Shown here in pieces: positions 1 to 5,350 of a stretch of 5,350 bases of DNA. The stretch covers positions 1 through 5,350 of the forward strand of contig CALBVA010000182.1 of NCBI GenBank assembly GCA_937969125.1. The letters are read 5' to 3'. Both the position numbers and the translations under genes were made by a program. The notes beneath the pieces are model-generated. The model saw only the letters and a list, made by a program, of their open reading frames with translations. It made no database searches and was not told where the DNA came from. This DNA is from an uncultured Verrucomicrobiales bacterium. GTDB lineage: Bacteria; Verrucomicrobiota; Verrucomicrobiia; Verrucomicrobiales; Akkermansiaceae. The number at the start of each line of letters is the position of its first letter. The stretch's first letter is position 1.

Positions 1-616
1 CCCACAGAAGGAAGCATCGAGGCCTTGGGGCTTTATTTTTTAGCCCCTTCAAGGCTACTCCCGGCCAGATCAATCGCGGACCAGTCTGAAGTAGCTCCTC
101 ATGCTTCACCTGATTTGCCAAAAAACTTGATCTGCTGAGAAGGGCCGGTTTTGGGCCGGTGAAAAAACCGGCACCCAGGAATGAGCTTCTATTGACCACT
201 CCTCGTCGCTCTCCACGGGTTGCGAGAATTCCGATAGGAACGCCTTCGGGAGTGAAAAATCCGGCATTGACAGCAGCAATGGCACCTTTTCCGACATCTG
301 CGGAGGTGCCATATTCTGAACCCGGGCCCTTGGCCTGATCGATAACCCGCATCTCGAAGTTCCTGCGATCAAAACTTAGAATCGTAAGGTCGATGCCATC
401 CTTCTGAAGCTGCCACAACTTAAGATCGTGGTGTGTTTGCTCAGTCACCGGCTTGGCTGGGGAAGCATTCATTGGCGAGGTATTAGCAGGAGGCGTTTGA
501 ATGATCTTGGGTTTTTCTGGGACACATTCGATCTGTATAGCGGTCTGTCTGGAATGACAACCTGCTGTGAGCAGGCCGACCAATCCCCCTGTGATGATGT
601 TCAATCCGATCCTCAT
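1..616 (-). CDS. Phosphodiester glycosidase family (NAGPA/DUF2233) lipoprotein, C-terminus beyond window
   Basis: An open frame of 205 codons runs from ATG at 616-614 to the left edge without a stop. Residues 1-20 form a short lipoprotein signal peptide: basic MRIG start, hydrophobic core, and lipobox LTAGC with Cys20 as lipidation site. Residues 21-60 are a Pro/Thr-rich linker. The domain core has VNAGFF (116-121), then a PEGVPIGIL stretch (123-131), and LQTGPRL (176-182). This NAGFF...QTGP-R-L pattern is typical of the phosphodiester glycosidase family (NAGPA, PF09992; older label DUF2233), which cleaves sugar-phosphodiester bonds or acts in exopolysaccharide metabolism. The protein is probably anchored in a membrane facing the periplasm. 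Its ATG overlaps the TGA of the upstream ArsR-methyltransferase gene as ATGA, so the two are probably translationally coupled. There is no Shine-Dalgarno motif; CTTCTAAAAA precedes the ATG. The family call is fairly firm, but the substrate is unknown. Confidence 0.8.
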   Translation of the reverse strand, partial: MRIGLNIITGGLVGLLTAGCHSRQTAIQIECVPEKPKIIQTPPANTSPMNASPAKPVTEQTHHDLKLWQLQKDGIDLTILSFDRRNFEMRVIDQAKGPGSEYGTSADVGKGAIAAVNAGFFTPEGVPIGILATRGERRGVVNRSSFLGAGFFTGPKPALLSRSSFLANQVKHEELLQTGPRLIWPGVALKGLKNKAPRPRCFLLW

Positions 617-1530
617 TTTTTAGAAGCTGTTGCGAGCATTGTCTGAAAGTTCGGTGGAATTTCCTCGCGGTCAACTATGAGAGTCTCCACCTCATCGAAA
701 CCCGCTGCGGCTATCATCTCGGCCAACTCCACCTCCGAAAATCCTAGCCAAGTATCGAAATACAGCTCCCGCGCCTTCTCAAAGGTATGCTGCAATAAAT
801 CCAGCACAACCAGCCGCCCTCCCGGCTTGAGGATCCGGTATGCCTCCGCCAACGCCACCTCCGGATGCTCTGCGTGATGCAGCGCCTGCGAAAAAATCGC
901 CAGATCCACTTCGGCATTTTCAATGGGCACCTCCTCAATATCACCCAACCGGTAGTCCAGATTCGGTAGTTCATTTTCCTCCGCCAATTTCTGTCCGAAT
1001 TCCACCATCTTTTCCGAGTGATCTATCGCGATCACCCTCGTCGCCCGCTGTGCCATCAGCTGCGAAAGCGTTCCCTCGCCCGCTCCCAGATCAGCCACCA
1101 CTTCGTAATTCAGGATTTTTAGCATCGCCTCCGCCAAGCCCTTCCAGCTCCGCCCGGGAACATATTCCCGCCCGAACTTCCCCGCCAGCTCATCAAAGTA
1201 AGCCCGCACATGATCCTTTCGCTTTCGTAAAATATGTCGCAATGACGCTCCGTCTTTCTCCGTCTCTGGCAACTCCGCTGCAGCCTCCCGCACGATTCTT
1301 TCCAATTCCACCGGCACCGCTGCCGTGTAGATATTATTCTTCCCCGAACGTTGATCGGCTACCAATCCCTCCTTCTTCAGCTGCGAAAGTTGGGTCGAAA
1401 TTCGCGACTGCCCCATTCCCAGGATCTGCTGCAGCTCTGCCACCGACAGTGATTCCTCACCGAGTAACAGGAGAATCCGCAATCGCGTCGGGTCCGCGAT
1501 CAGTTTCAGGCAATTGAGAATTGACGGCAT
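613..1530 (-). CDS. ArsR-family HTH regulator fused to SAM-dependent methyltransferase (SahR-like candidate)
   Basis: The protein has 305 residues and two domains. Residues 1-85 are an ArsR-type winged helix: ADPTRLRILLLL (12-23), recognition region GMGQSRISTQLSQLKKEGLV (38-57), and a wing near RSGKNNIYTA (61-70). It lacks the Cys-x-Cys metal site of ArsR/SmtB sensors; its only cysteine is Cys7. After a charged helical linker comes a class I methyltransferase fold: motif I VVADLGAGEGTLS (144-156), acidic Asp170 in VIAIDHSEKM, LGDIEEVP (195-202), and LKPGGRLVVLDLL (234-246). This domain should bind SAM or SAH. The gene is divergent from metK across 63 bp, and ahcY lies downstream of metK. By genomic context it is a likely SAM/SAH-responsive repressor of the methionine cycle, comparable to SahR. 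An alternative is a working methyltransferase with a regulatory head, such as one acting on a small molecule or arsenic. The ATG at 1530 fits the ArsR N-terminus; no Shine-Dalgarno motif precedes it. Confidence 0.88.
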   Translation of the reverse strand: MPSILNCLKLIADPTRLRILLLLGEESLSVAELQQILGMGQSRISTQLSQLKKEGLVADQRSGKNNIYTAAVPVELERIVREAAAELPETEKDGASLRHILRKRKDHVRAYFDELAGKFGREYVPGRSWKGLAEAMLKILNYEVVADLGAGEGTLSQLMAQRATRVIAIDHSEKMVEFGQKLAEENELPNLDYRLGDIEEVPIENAEVDLAIFSQALHHAEHPEVALAEAYRILKPGGRLVVLDLLQHTFEKARELYFDTWLGFSEVELAEMIAAAGFDEVETLIVDREEIPPNFQTMLATASKK

Positions 1531-1549
1531 AGCTAGAGGGCACTACACG
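1521..1549 (+). promoter_or_regulatory. Candidate sigma70-type promoter for metK
   Basis: TTGACG (1521-1526) resembles a -35 box (5 of 6 to TTGACA). It is followed after exactly 17 bp by TACACG (1544-1549), a weak -10 (3 of 6). Transcription would start near 1556 and give a leader of about 38 nt. The -35 overlaps the first codons of the divergent regulator gene, so the two promoters would be closely interlocked. This is a sequence match only, and the -10 is poor. Confidence 0.3.
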
Positions 1550-1550
1550 A

Positions 1551-1580
1551 CGCATCAACGCATCGCGATTTAACGATATC
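1551..1580. promoter_or_regulatory. Candidate operator cluster in the regulator-metK intergenic region
   Basis: The segment holds several overlapping symmetries. These are the palindrome ATCGCGAT (1562-1569), the palindrome GATATC (1575-1580), the dyad ATCG-N8-CGAT (1562-1577), and CGCATC repeated directly at 1551 and 1560. ArsR-family repressors bind short imperfect dyads between divergent genes, and this cluster lies just after the candidate metK promoter. That position suits a repressor shared by both promoters. The exact half-sites cannot be fixed from one genome. Confidence 0.35.
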
Positions 1581-1593
1581 AAATAATCCAGCC

Positions 1594-2787
1594 ATGAGCA
1601 AATCCTTCATTTTTTCTTCCGAGTCCGTTGGCGAAGGCCATCCTGACAAAGTTTCCGATACCATTTCGGATGCCATCCTCGACGCCTGCCTCGCCGTTGA
1701 CAAGAACAGCCGTGTTGCCTGTGAAACTCTCGTGAAGTCCAATCAGGTCGTCGTAGCCGGTGAGATCACTATTCCCAAGCTTGGTGCTAAGCCGATCAGT
1801 GACGCCATCAATGTTGAAGGCGTGATTCGCGAGGCCATTCGTGGCATTGGCTACACTAATGACGACGACATTTTCCATGCCGATAGTGTCTTCATCACGA
1901 ACCTCCTCACCATCCAATCACCTGACATCGCTCAGGGTGTGGATGCTAAGAAGGCGAAAGGAAAAAAGACCGAAGAGCAAGGGGCAGGTGATCAGGGAAT
2001 CATGTTCGGATACGCTTGTGATGAGACCGATGAACTCATGCCTGCGCCCATCATGTTCGCCCACCGTCTCGGTCGTGAATTGACCAAAATTCGCAAAGCA
2101 AGAAGGCAAGCCAAGTGGCTCCGTCCCGATGCCAAGTCACAGGTTGCTGTTGAGTATGTCGATGGCAAGCCCACCCGTATTGTGAATGTGGTCATCTCCA
2201 CCCAGCATTCCGCTGATGTCGACCACGCCACCATCGAGAAATTCTGTATCGAGAAAGTTATTAAAAAGGTCCTCCCGAAAAAGCTCCTCACCAAGGACAC
2301 CGAGTATCTCATCAACCCAACCGGTCAATTCGTTATCGGTGGTCCTCAAGGAGACTCTGGCCTGACCGGTCGTAAGATTATCGTGGATACCTACGGTGGA
2401 TGGGGGCGCCACGGTGGTGGTGCCTTCTCCGGAAAAGATCCTTCAAAGGTCGATCGCTCCGCTGCCTACATGGGCCGTTGGGTTGCTAAAAACGTCGTCG
2501 CCGCCGGACTCGCCCCCATCTGCGAAATCCAATTCGCCTACGCGATCGGCCACCCAGAGCCACTCAGCATTAATATCGACACCTTCGACACCGGAGACGA
2601 CGAAAAGATCCTTGCGGCAGTTAAAAAGGTCTTCTCTTTCAAACCCGCTGACATCGTGAAGCAGCTCAAGCTCCTCCAGCCGATTTACTCCGCGTCCACT
2701 AACTACGGGCACTTTGGTAAGGAGGACGCTGATTTGCCGTGGGAAGCTTTGAATAAAGTTGCCGCTCTTAAAAAAGCAGTGAAGTAG
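1594..2787 (+). CDS. metK: S-adenosylmethionine synthetase (methionine adenosyltransferase)
   Basis: This cytosolic enzyme makes SAM from methionine and ATP, releasing phosphate and pyrophosphate; it is normally a homotetramer. The protein has 397 residues, a usual length, and all signatures are present. They are GEGHPDK (13-19) with the catalytic HPD, GAGDQGIMFGY (130-140), DTYGGWGRHGGGAFSGKD (265-282) with the phosphate-binding GGGAFSGKD loop, and KVDRSAAY (285-292). There is a lysine-rich insert of about five residues (AKKAKGKKTEE, 118-128) just before GAGDQG compared with the E. coli enzyme. The start ATG is followed directly by the expected SKSFIFSSESVGEGHPDK N-terminus. No Shine-Dalgarno motif is visible. 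It is the first gene of a probable metK-ahcY unit and diverges from the ArsR-methyltransferase gene. Its TAG stop lies at the edge of the relict IVS-type element. Confidence 0.98.
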   Translation: MSKSFIFSSESVGEGHPDKVSDTISDAILDACLAVDKNSRVACETLVKSNQVVVAGEITIPKLGAKPISDAINVEGVIREAIRGIGYTNDDDIFHADSVFITNLLTIQSPDIAQGVDAKKAKGKKTEEQGAGDQGIMFGYACDETDELMPAPIMFAHRLGRELTKIRKARRQAKWLRPDAKSQVAVEYVDGKPTRIVNVVISTQHSADVDHATIEKFCIEKVIKKVLPKKLLTKDTEYLINPTGQFVIGGPQGDSGLTGRKIIVDTYGGWGRHGGGAFSGKDPSKVDRSAAYMGRWVAKNVVAAGLAPICEIQFAYAIGHPEPLSINIDTFDTGDDEKILAAVKKVFSFKPADIVKQLKLLQPIYSASTNYGHFGKEDADLPWEALNKVAALKKAVK

Positions 2788-2988
2788 TTCTAAGTTCTCA
2801 ATCATGACTTCCAGACCGTTCGAAAAACTCGACGTATGGAAGCGTGGCTGTCGACAGGCTCTCGCCGACACCCGCGACTACGGCTTGAAGAATCAGATGG
2901 AAAGGGCCCCTGTCTCAGTCCCTTCAAACATCGCCGAAGGCTCCAAGGCCTCATCAACTTCTTCTTCAAAGACTGAAAACTTTCAATT
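2786..2988. repeat. Imperfect terminal inverted repeats bounding a shrunken IVS-type element
   Basis: The 18 nt at 2786-2803 and the reverse complement of 2971-2988 agree at 13 positions. The core AAGTTCTCAATC (2792-2803) matches 10 of 12 positions against GACTGAAAACTT (2971-2982). The arms sit immediately before the ATG and across the ancestral stop of the four-helix-bundle ORF. Intervening sequences that encode this protein family are typically bounded by hairpin-forming arms. The left arm also contains a small direct repeat (AGTTC at 2786 and AAGTTC at 2792) and overlaps the last bases of the metK stop codon. The match is visible, but the interpretation as element ends is inference. Confidence 0.45.
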
Positions 2989-3016
2989 CTCCCCGTCTTG
3001 CTCAAAAATTTTCTAA
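2804..3016 (+). pseudogene. Internally deleted four-helix-bundle (23S rRNA intervening-sequence protein) remnant
   Basis: Residues 3-45 match the family start well: RPFEKLDVWKRGCRQALA, then DYGLKNQMERAPVSVPSNIAEGS, with the hallmark A-VS-PSNIAEG. After PSNIAEGS the reading frame turns into Ser/Thr-rich nonsense and stops at 3016 after only 70 residues; intact members have about 115-125. In a different frame, 2947-2976 reads GLINFFFKD followed by TGA, which looks like a normal C-terminus of this family. The simplest reading is that about 60-70 internal codons were deleted out of frame, leaving head and tail. The stretch between GCR and DTRDYG (about residues 16-20) also seems roughly six residues short. 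It sits 16 bp after metK and 29 bp before ahcY in the same direction. A short protein could still be made, but helices 3 and 4 are missing. Family identity is confident; pseudogene status is likely. Confidence 0.75.
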
Positions 3017-3045
3017 AACCAAAAACTTAACTCCACAAAACTCAA

Positions 3046-4464
3046 ATGTCAGATTACAAAGTCAAAGATATCGGTCTCGCTGCCTTCGGTCGCAAGGAAC
3101 TTGACGTTGCCGAGCACGAAATGCCCGGCCTTATGGCCACTCGCGAAAAGTATGGTCCTGCCAAACCTCTCGATGGCGTCCGCGTCATGGGCTCGCTCCA
3201 CATGACCATTCAGACCGCCGTCCTCATGGAGACTCTCCGTGAAGTCGGTGCGGACGTCCGCTGGTGTTCCTGCAACATTTTCTCCACTCAGGACCACGCT
3301 GCAGCCGCCATGGCTGAGGCTGGTTATCCCGTCTTCGCCTGGAAAGGGGAGACCCTCGAAGAATACTGGTGGTGCACTTGGCAGGCTCTTCGTTTCCCGA
3401 ATCCTGCGGGCGGAAATCCTCTCGGTCCCCAGCTCATCGTGGACGACGGAGGCGACGCCACTCTTCTCATCCACAAAGGGTACGAGCTCGAAGACGGTTC
3501 TGATTGGGTCAATGAGCCCGCTTCTTCCACCGAGGAAGCCGTCATCAAGGACCTCCTCAAACAGATCCACAAAGAGTTCCCCGGAATCTTCCACGAGTGG
3601 GTTCCTGAGCTCAAGGGGGTCTCCGAAGAGACCACCACGGGTGTCCACCGCCTCTATCAGATGCAGCGTGACGGAAAGCTTCTTTTCCCCGCGATTAACG
3701 TGAACGACTCCGTCACCAAGTCTAAGTTCGACAACCTCTACGGCTGCCGCGAATCTCTCATCGATGGCATCAAGCGTGCCACCGACGTCATGATCTCCGG
3801 CAAAGTCGGCGTCGTCTGCGGATACGGTGATGTTGGTAAAGGCTGTGCCCAAGCCCTCCGTGCTCAGGGTGCGCAGGTCGTTGTTACCGAGGTCGATCCC
3901 ATTTGCGCCCTTCAGGCCGCTATGGAAGGTTTCCGCGTCCTCACTGTCGAAGACACCCTCGGCTGGGGTGACATCTACGTCACCACTACCGGTAACTTCA
4001 ACATCATCCGCGCCGATCACATGGACAAGATGAAGGACCAAGCCATCGTTTGTAACATCGGCCACTTCGACAATGAGATCCAGATCGCCGAGCTTGAAGC
4101 ACTCGATGGCGTTGAGAAACTCAACATTAAGCCACAGGTTGACAAATACACCTTCAAGAATGGCAACAGCATCTACATGCTCGCCGAAGGTCGCCTCGTG
4201 AATCTTGGATGTGCCACCGGCCACCCTAGCTTCGTCATGTCGAATAGCTTCACCAACCAGACCCTCGCTCAGATCGCACTTTGGGAGACCAAAGACAGCC
4301 GCGAGATCGGCGTCGAAGTCCTTCCGAAAGAGCTCGACGAAGAAGTCGCCCGCCTTCACCTCGACAAGATCGGTGCCAAGCTCACCGTCCTCAGTCAGGA
4401 GCAGGCCGATTACATCGACGTCAAACCCGAAGGCCCCTTCAAGCCCGCGCACTACCGCTACTAA
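3046..4464 (+). CDS. ahcY: S-adenosylhomocysteine hydrolase (adenosylhomocysteinase)
   Basis: This NAD-dependent cytosolic enzyme reversibly splits SAH into adenosine and homocysteine, relieving product inhibition of methyltransferases. The protein has 472 residues, the long bacterial/plant form, with the extra roughly 40-residue segment around 150-190. Visible signatures are GSLHMTIQTAVLMETL (49-64), WCSCNIFSTQDHAAAA (73-88), VNDSVTKSKFDNLYGCRES (219-237) with the substrate Lys225 and Asp229 region, and the NAD-binding GYGDVGKG (259-266). CNIGHFDNEI (336-345), GHPSFVMSNSF (392-402), and the C-terminal KPAHYRY that reaches the neighbouring subunit's NAD site are also present. The start follows an A-rich, Shine-Dalgarno-free leader. 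It probably shares a transcript with metK, since no good promoter is evident in the interval, and that transcript would end at the terminator at 4506-4538. The sequence appears intact. Confidence 0.98.
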   Translation: MSDYKVKDIGLAAFGRKELDVAEHEMPGLMATREKYGPAKPLDGVRVMGSLHMTIQTAVLMETLREVGADVRWCSCNIFSTQDHAAAAMAEAGYPVFAWKGETLEEYWWCTWQALRFPNPAGGNPLGPQLIVDDGGDATLLIHKGYELEDGSDWVNEPASSTEEAVIKDLLKQIHKEFPGIFHEWVPELKGVSEETTTGVHRLYQMQRDGKLLFPAINVNDSVTKSKFDNLYGCRESLIDGIKRATDVMISGKVGVVCGYGDVGKGCAQALRAQGAQVVVTEVDPICALQAAMEGFRVLTVEDTLGWGDIYVTTTGNFNIIRADHMDKMKDQAIVCNIGHFDNEIQIAELEALDGVEKLNIKPQVDKYTFKNGNSIYMLAEGRLVNLGCATGHPSFVMSNSFTNQTLAQIALWETKDSREIGVEVLPKELDEEVARLHLDKIGAKLTVLSQEQADYIDVKPEGPFKPAHYRY

Positions 4465-4471
4465 GAAAGGA

Positions 4472-4493
4472 ATTGCGATTCCCAAATCGCGAT
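4472..4493 (+). other. Palindromic hairpin just after ahcY (GCGATT-CCCA-AATCGC)
   Basis: GCGATT (4475-4480) and AATCGC (4485-4490) are perfect inverted repeats around CCCA. In RNA the stem extends to nine pairs (4472-4480 with 4485-4493), including one U-G pair. It starts eight bases after the ahcY stop and has no U-tract, so it is not itself a standard terminator. It contains ATCGCGAT, the same palindrome found in the metK leader. It could be an mRNA-stabilising 3' hairpin or a protein-binding site. Confidence 0.45.
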
Positions 4494-4505
4494 AACCCAA
4501 GTCTC

Positions 4506-4538
4506 AGCCCGCCTCGCTCCTGACCGCGGCGGGCTTTT
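4506..4538 (+). terminator. Rho-independent terminator of the metK-ahcY unit
   Basis: AGCCCGCC (4506-4513) pairs perfectly with GGCGGGCT (4528-4535) around a 14-nt loop and is followed by a T run (4535-4538). The G/C-rich 8-bp stem with T-tract is a classic intrinsic terminator 41 bp after the ahcY stop. The opposite strand lacks a downstream T run, so it probably does not serve the convergent gene. Confidence 0.85.
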
Positions 4539-4621
4539 CTGTCTGCTTTAGATCCAAACCAGCTATAACGTCAAAGTCACCGACGTCGCCTGGCTCTTTT
4601 CCTTGATTTCCCTCAGCGCGT

Positions 4622-5131
4622 CTAGCCCAGCCCACAGCAGCGCTTAAACTTCACCCCGCTCCCGCAGGGACAAAGCGCATTTCGAGATAACTTGGGCGTC
4701 AGGCGTATTACGTTGGAAGCTTTGACCTCGTCCCGGAGAACCTTCCGGATCTTCCCGTAAGTGAGCTGAATTTTTGCGATCCATGCCTCATCCAGCAACG
4801 CTTTCATTAGCCGTAAGGCAGTGGGAGAATCCATCAGATCCGGGCTCATGAAGTCAATAGACAGACCTGACATATCCCGGCTCATCTGATCGTCAATCTT
4901 CCCCCACTTGGCATAAAACGCTGGTTTCTCCCATCCGTAGTTCACCGTCGAAACGTGTTTCTTGTCATGATAGATTTTAATGATTGTCTTCCGACAGTCG
5001 CATTTGGGGTCCGTGCAGTAGAAATCGACAAAGGCATATTCACCATTCGGTAGATATGAGCCTTCCAAGACGTTCGTCTTCAGCACTTGGTGCTCGTCTC
5101 CAATAATTTCCCCGGCCGGGATGAAGTTCAT
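4622..5131 (-). CDS. SEC-C motif (zinc-binding) domain protein of unknown function
   Basis: The protein has 169 residues. The C-terminus carries a complete SEC-C motif, RNALCPCGSGVKFKRCCG (150-167), with zinc ligands Cys154, Cys156, Cys165 and Cys166. This short motif, known from the SecA tail and many unrelated proteins, binds zinc and often mediates contacts with proteins or ribosomes. The N-terminal part has a second cysteine cluster, FYCTDPKCDCRKTIIKI (37-53; Cys39, Cys44, Cys46), which recurs in uncharacterised SEC-C proteins. The middle (about 95-140) looks helical. There is no signal peptide or membrane segment, so it is probably cytosolic. An in-frame TAG lies 24 bases upstream of the ATG, so 5131 is the earliest ATG. 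No Shine-Dalgarno motif is seen. It converges on ahcY, diverges from the next gene, and has no evident link to SAM metabolism. The SEC-C assignment is firm; the function is unknown. Confidence 0.85.
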   Translation of the reverse strand: MNFIPAGEIIGDEHQVLKTNVLEGSYLPNGEYAFVDFYCTDPKCDCRKTIIKIYHDKKHVSTVNYGWEKPAFYAKWGKIDDQMSRDMSGLSIDFMSPDLMDSPTALRLMKALLDEAWIAKIQLTYGKIRKVLRDEVKASNVIRLTPKLSRNALCPCGSGVKFKRCCGLG

Positions 5132-5193
5132 GGACGGAAGAAAATCACTGCCCTATGCCATCGGCAATCAAAAATCTGGGACCTGCCCCCTGC

Positions 5194-5220
5194 TTGATTT
5201 CCCATAAACTCCACTACAAT
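5194..5220 (+). promoter_or_regulatory. Weak candidate promoter for the right-edge gene
   Basis: TTGATT (5194-5199) and TACAAT (5215-5220) look like -35 and -10 boxes with a short 15-bp spacer. TACAAT ends only four bases before the ATG at 5225. Transcription would therefore begin at or just after the start codon, implying a leaderless mRNA or a start further downstream. The short spacer makes this tentative. Confidence 0.22.
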
Positions 5221-5224
5221 CCTC

Positions 5225-5350
5225 ATGGCTTTTGACGCAATTGAAGCTGAAACGATTCTCAAGCAGCTCGAGGACAAGTTTTGGGATCATCCGGCATCTG
5301 TGGTCGCGGCTGCGACGGGGAGTCACTTTATTCCTCAGCGCACCATAATG
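5225..5350 (+). CDS. Unrecognised protein, N-terminal 42 codons only
   Basis: An open frame from ATG at 5225 reaches the right edge. It begins MAFDAIEAETILKQLEDKFW and continues with a hydrophilic helical region, then VVAAATGSHFIP. There is no signal peptide and I recognise no family. It diverges from the SEC-C gene across 93 bp, which supports a real gene start, as does its reading-frame composition. The 93-bp gap is A/T-richer near the ATG and has no Shine-Dalgarno motif. Function cannot be assigned from the fragment. Confidence 0.5.
   Translation, partial: MAFDAIEAETILKQLEDKFWDHPASVVAAATGSHFIPQRTIM

Noticed and set aside
106..372. 88-codon minus-strand ORF in the left region
   Set aside because: It is out of frame with, and contained in, the glycosidase frame that shows a lipobox, NAGFF and QTGP motifs.
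840..1517. 225-codon plus-strand frame opposite the ArsR-methyltransferase gene
   Set aside because: It is Pro/Ser-rich low-complexity translation lying wholly over a well-supported gene, so it is a shadow.
1531..1593. SAM or SAH riboswitch in the metK leader
   Set aside because: The whole gap is 63 bp and the likely leader about 38 nt, too short for known SAM/SAH classes. No riboswitch core is seen here or in the metK-ahcY interval.
3049..4500. 483-codon open frame antisense to the whole of ahcY
   Set aside because: The sense strand encodes an unmistakable, complete AhcY. The antisense frame stays open because ahcY's C-ending codon bias avoids stops on that strand, and its product resembles no known family.
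4541..4621. Short minus-strand frame reading LDALREIKEKSQATSVTLTL after the SEC-C stop
   Set aside because: It looks faintly coding, but it is about 20 codons, lies in a different frame from the SEC-C gene, has no start, and matches nothing I recognise. The stretch otherwise holds no clear feature.
5178..5190. GGGACCTGCCCCC, resembling words seen near REP-type repeats
   Set aside because: There is a single copy with only a weak dyad and no transposase nearby, so it is not evidence for a repeat element.

Overview
The window carries a methyl-cycle locus from a bacterium of moderate GC content. The best guess for the source is the Verrucomicrobiota/PVC group. This rests on the ArsR-methyltransferase + metK + ahcY layout, a relict 'four helix bundle' (23S rRNA intervening-sequence) element, and starts without Shine-Dalgarno motifs. 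It is inference, because no rRNA or other phylogenetic marker is present.

Layout. Minus strand, 1-1530: a two-gene operon runs leftward from about 1530. First comes a 305-residue fusion of an ArsR-type winged helix-turn-helix domain and a class I SAM-dependent methyltransferase domain (613-1530). Its TGA overlaps, as ATGA, the start of a lipoprotein-type phosphodiester glycosidase (NAGPA/DUF2233 family) that leaves the window at base 1. Plus strand, 1594-4464: metK (S-adenosylmethionine synthetase) and ahcY (S-adenosylhomocysteine hydrolase) are both intact and end at a strong intrinsic terminator (4506-4538). Between them lies the shrunken, internally deleted remnant of a four-helix-bundle/IVS element with imperfect terminal inverted repeats. 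Minus strand, 4622-5131: a small SEC-C zinc-motif protein, convergent with ahcY. Plus strand, from 5225: the first 42 codons of an unrecognised gene.

How it fits together. MetK makes SAM, methyltransferases turn it into SAH, and AhcY removes SAH. The divergently transcribed ArsR-methyltransferase fusion has a domain that should bind SAM or SAH. It shares only a 63-bp intergenic region with metK, and that region contains a dyad/repeat cluster just downstream of a plausible metK promoter. The simplest model is a SAM/SAH-sensing repressor in the style of SahR that controls metK-ahcY and itself. I see no SAM or SAH riboswitch, and the roughly 40-nt metK leader is too short for one.

The most notable points are this regulator and the decayed IVS-type element inside the operon. 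A palindromic 10-mer shared by the metK leader and the ahcY 3' region, and the coupling of an exported glycosidase to the regulator, are weaker leads.
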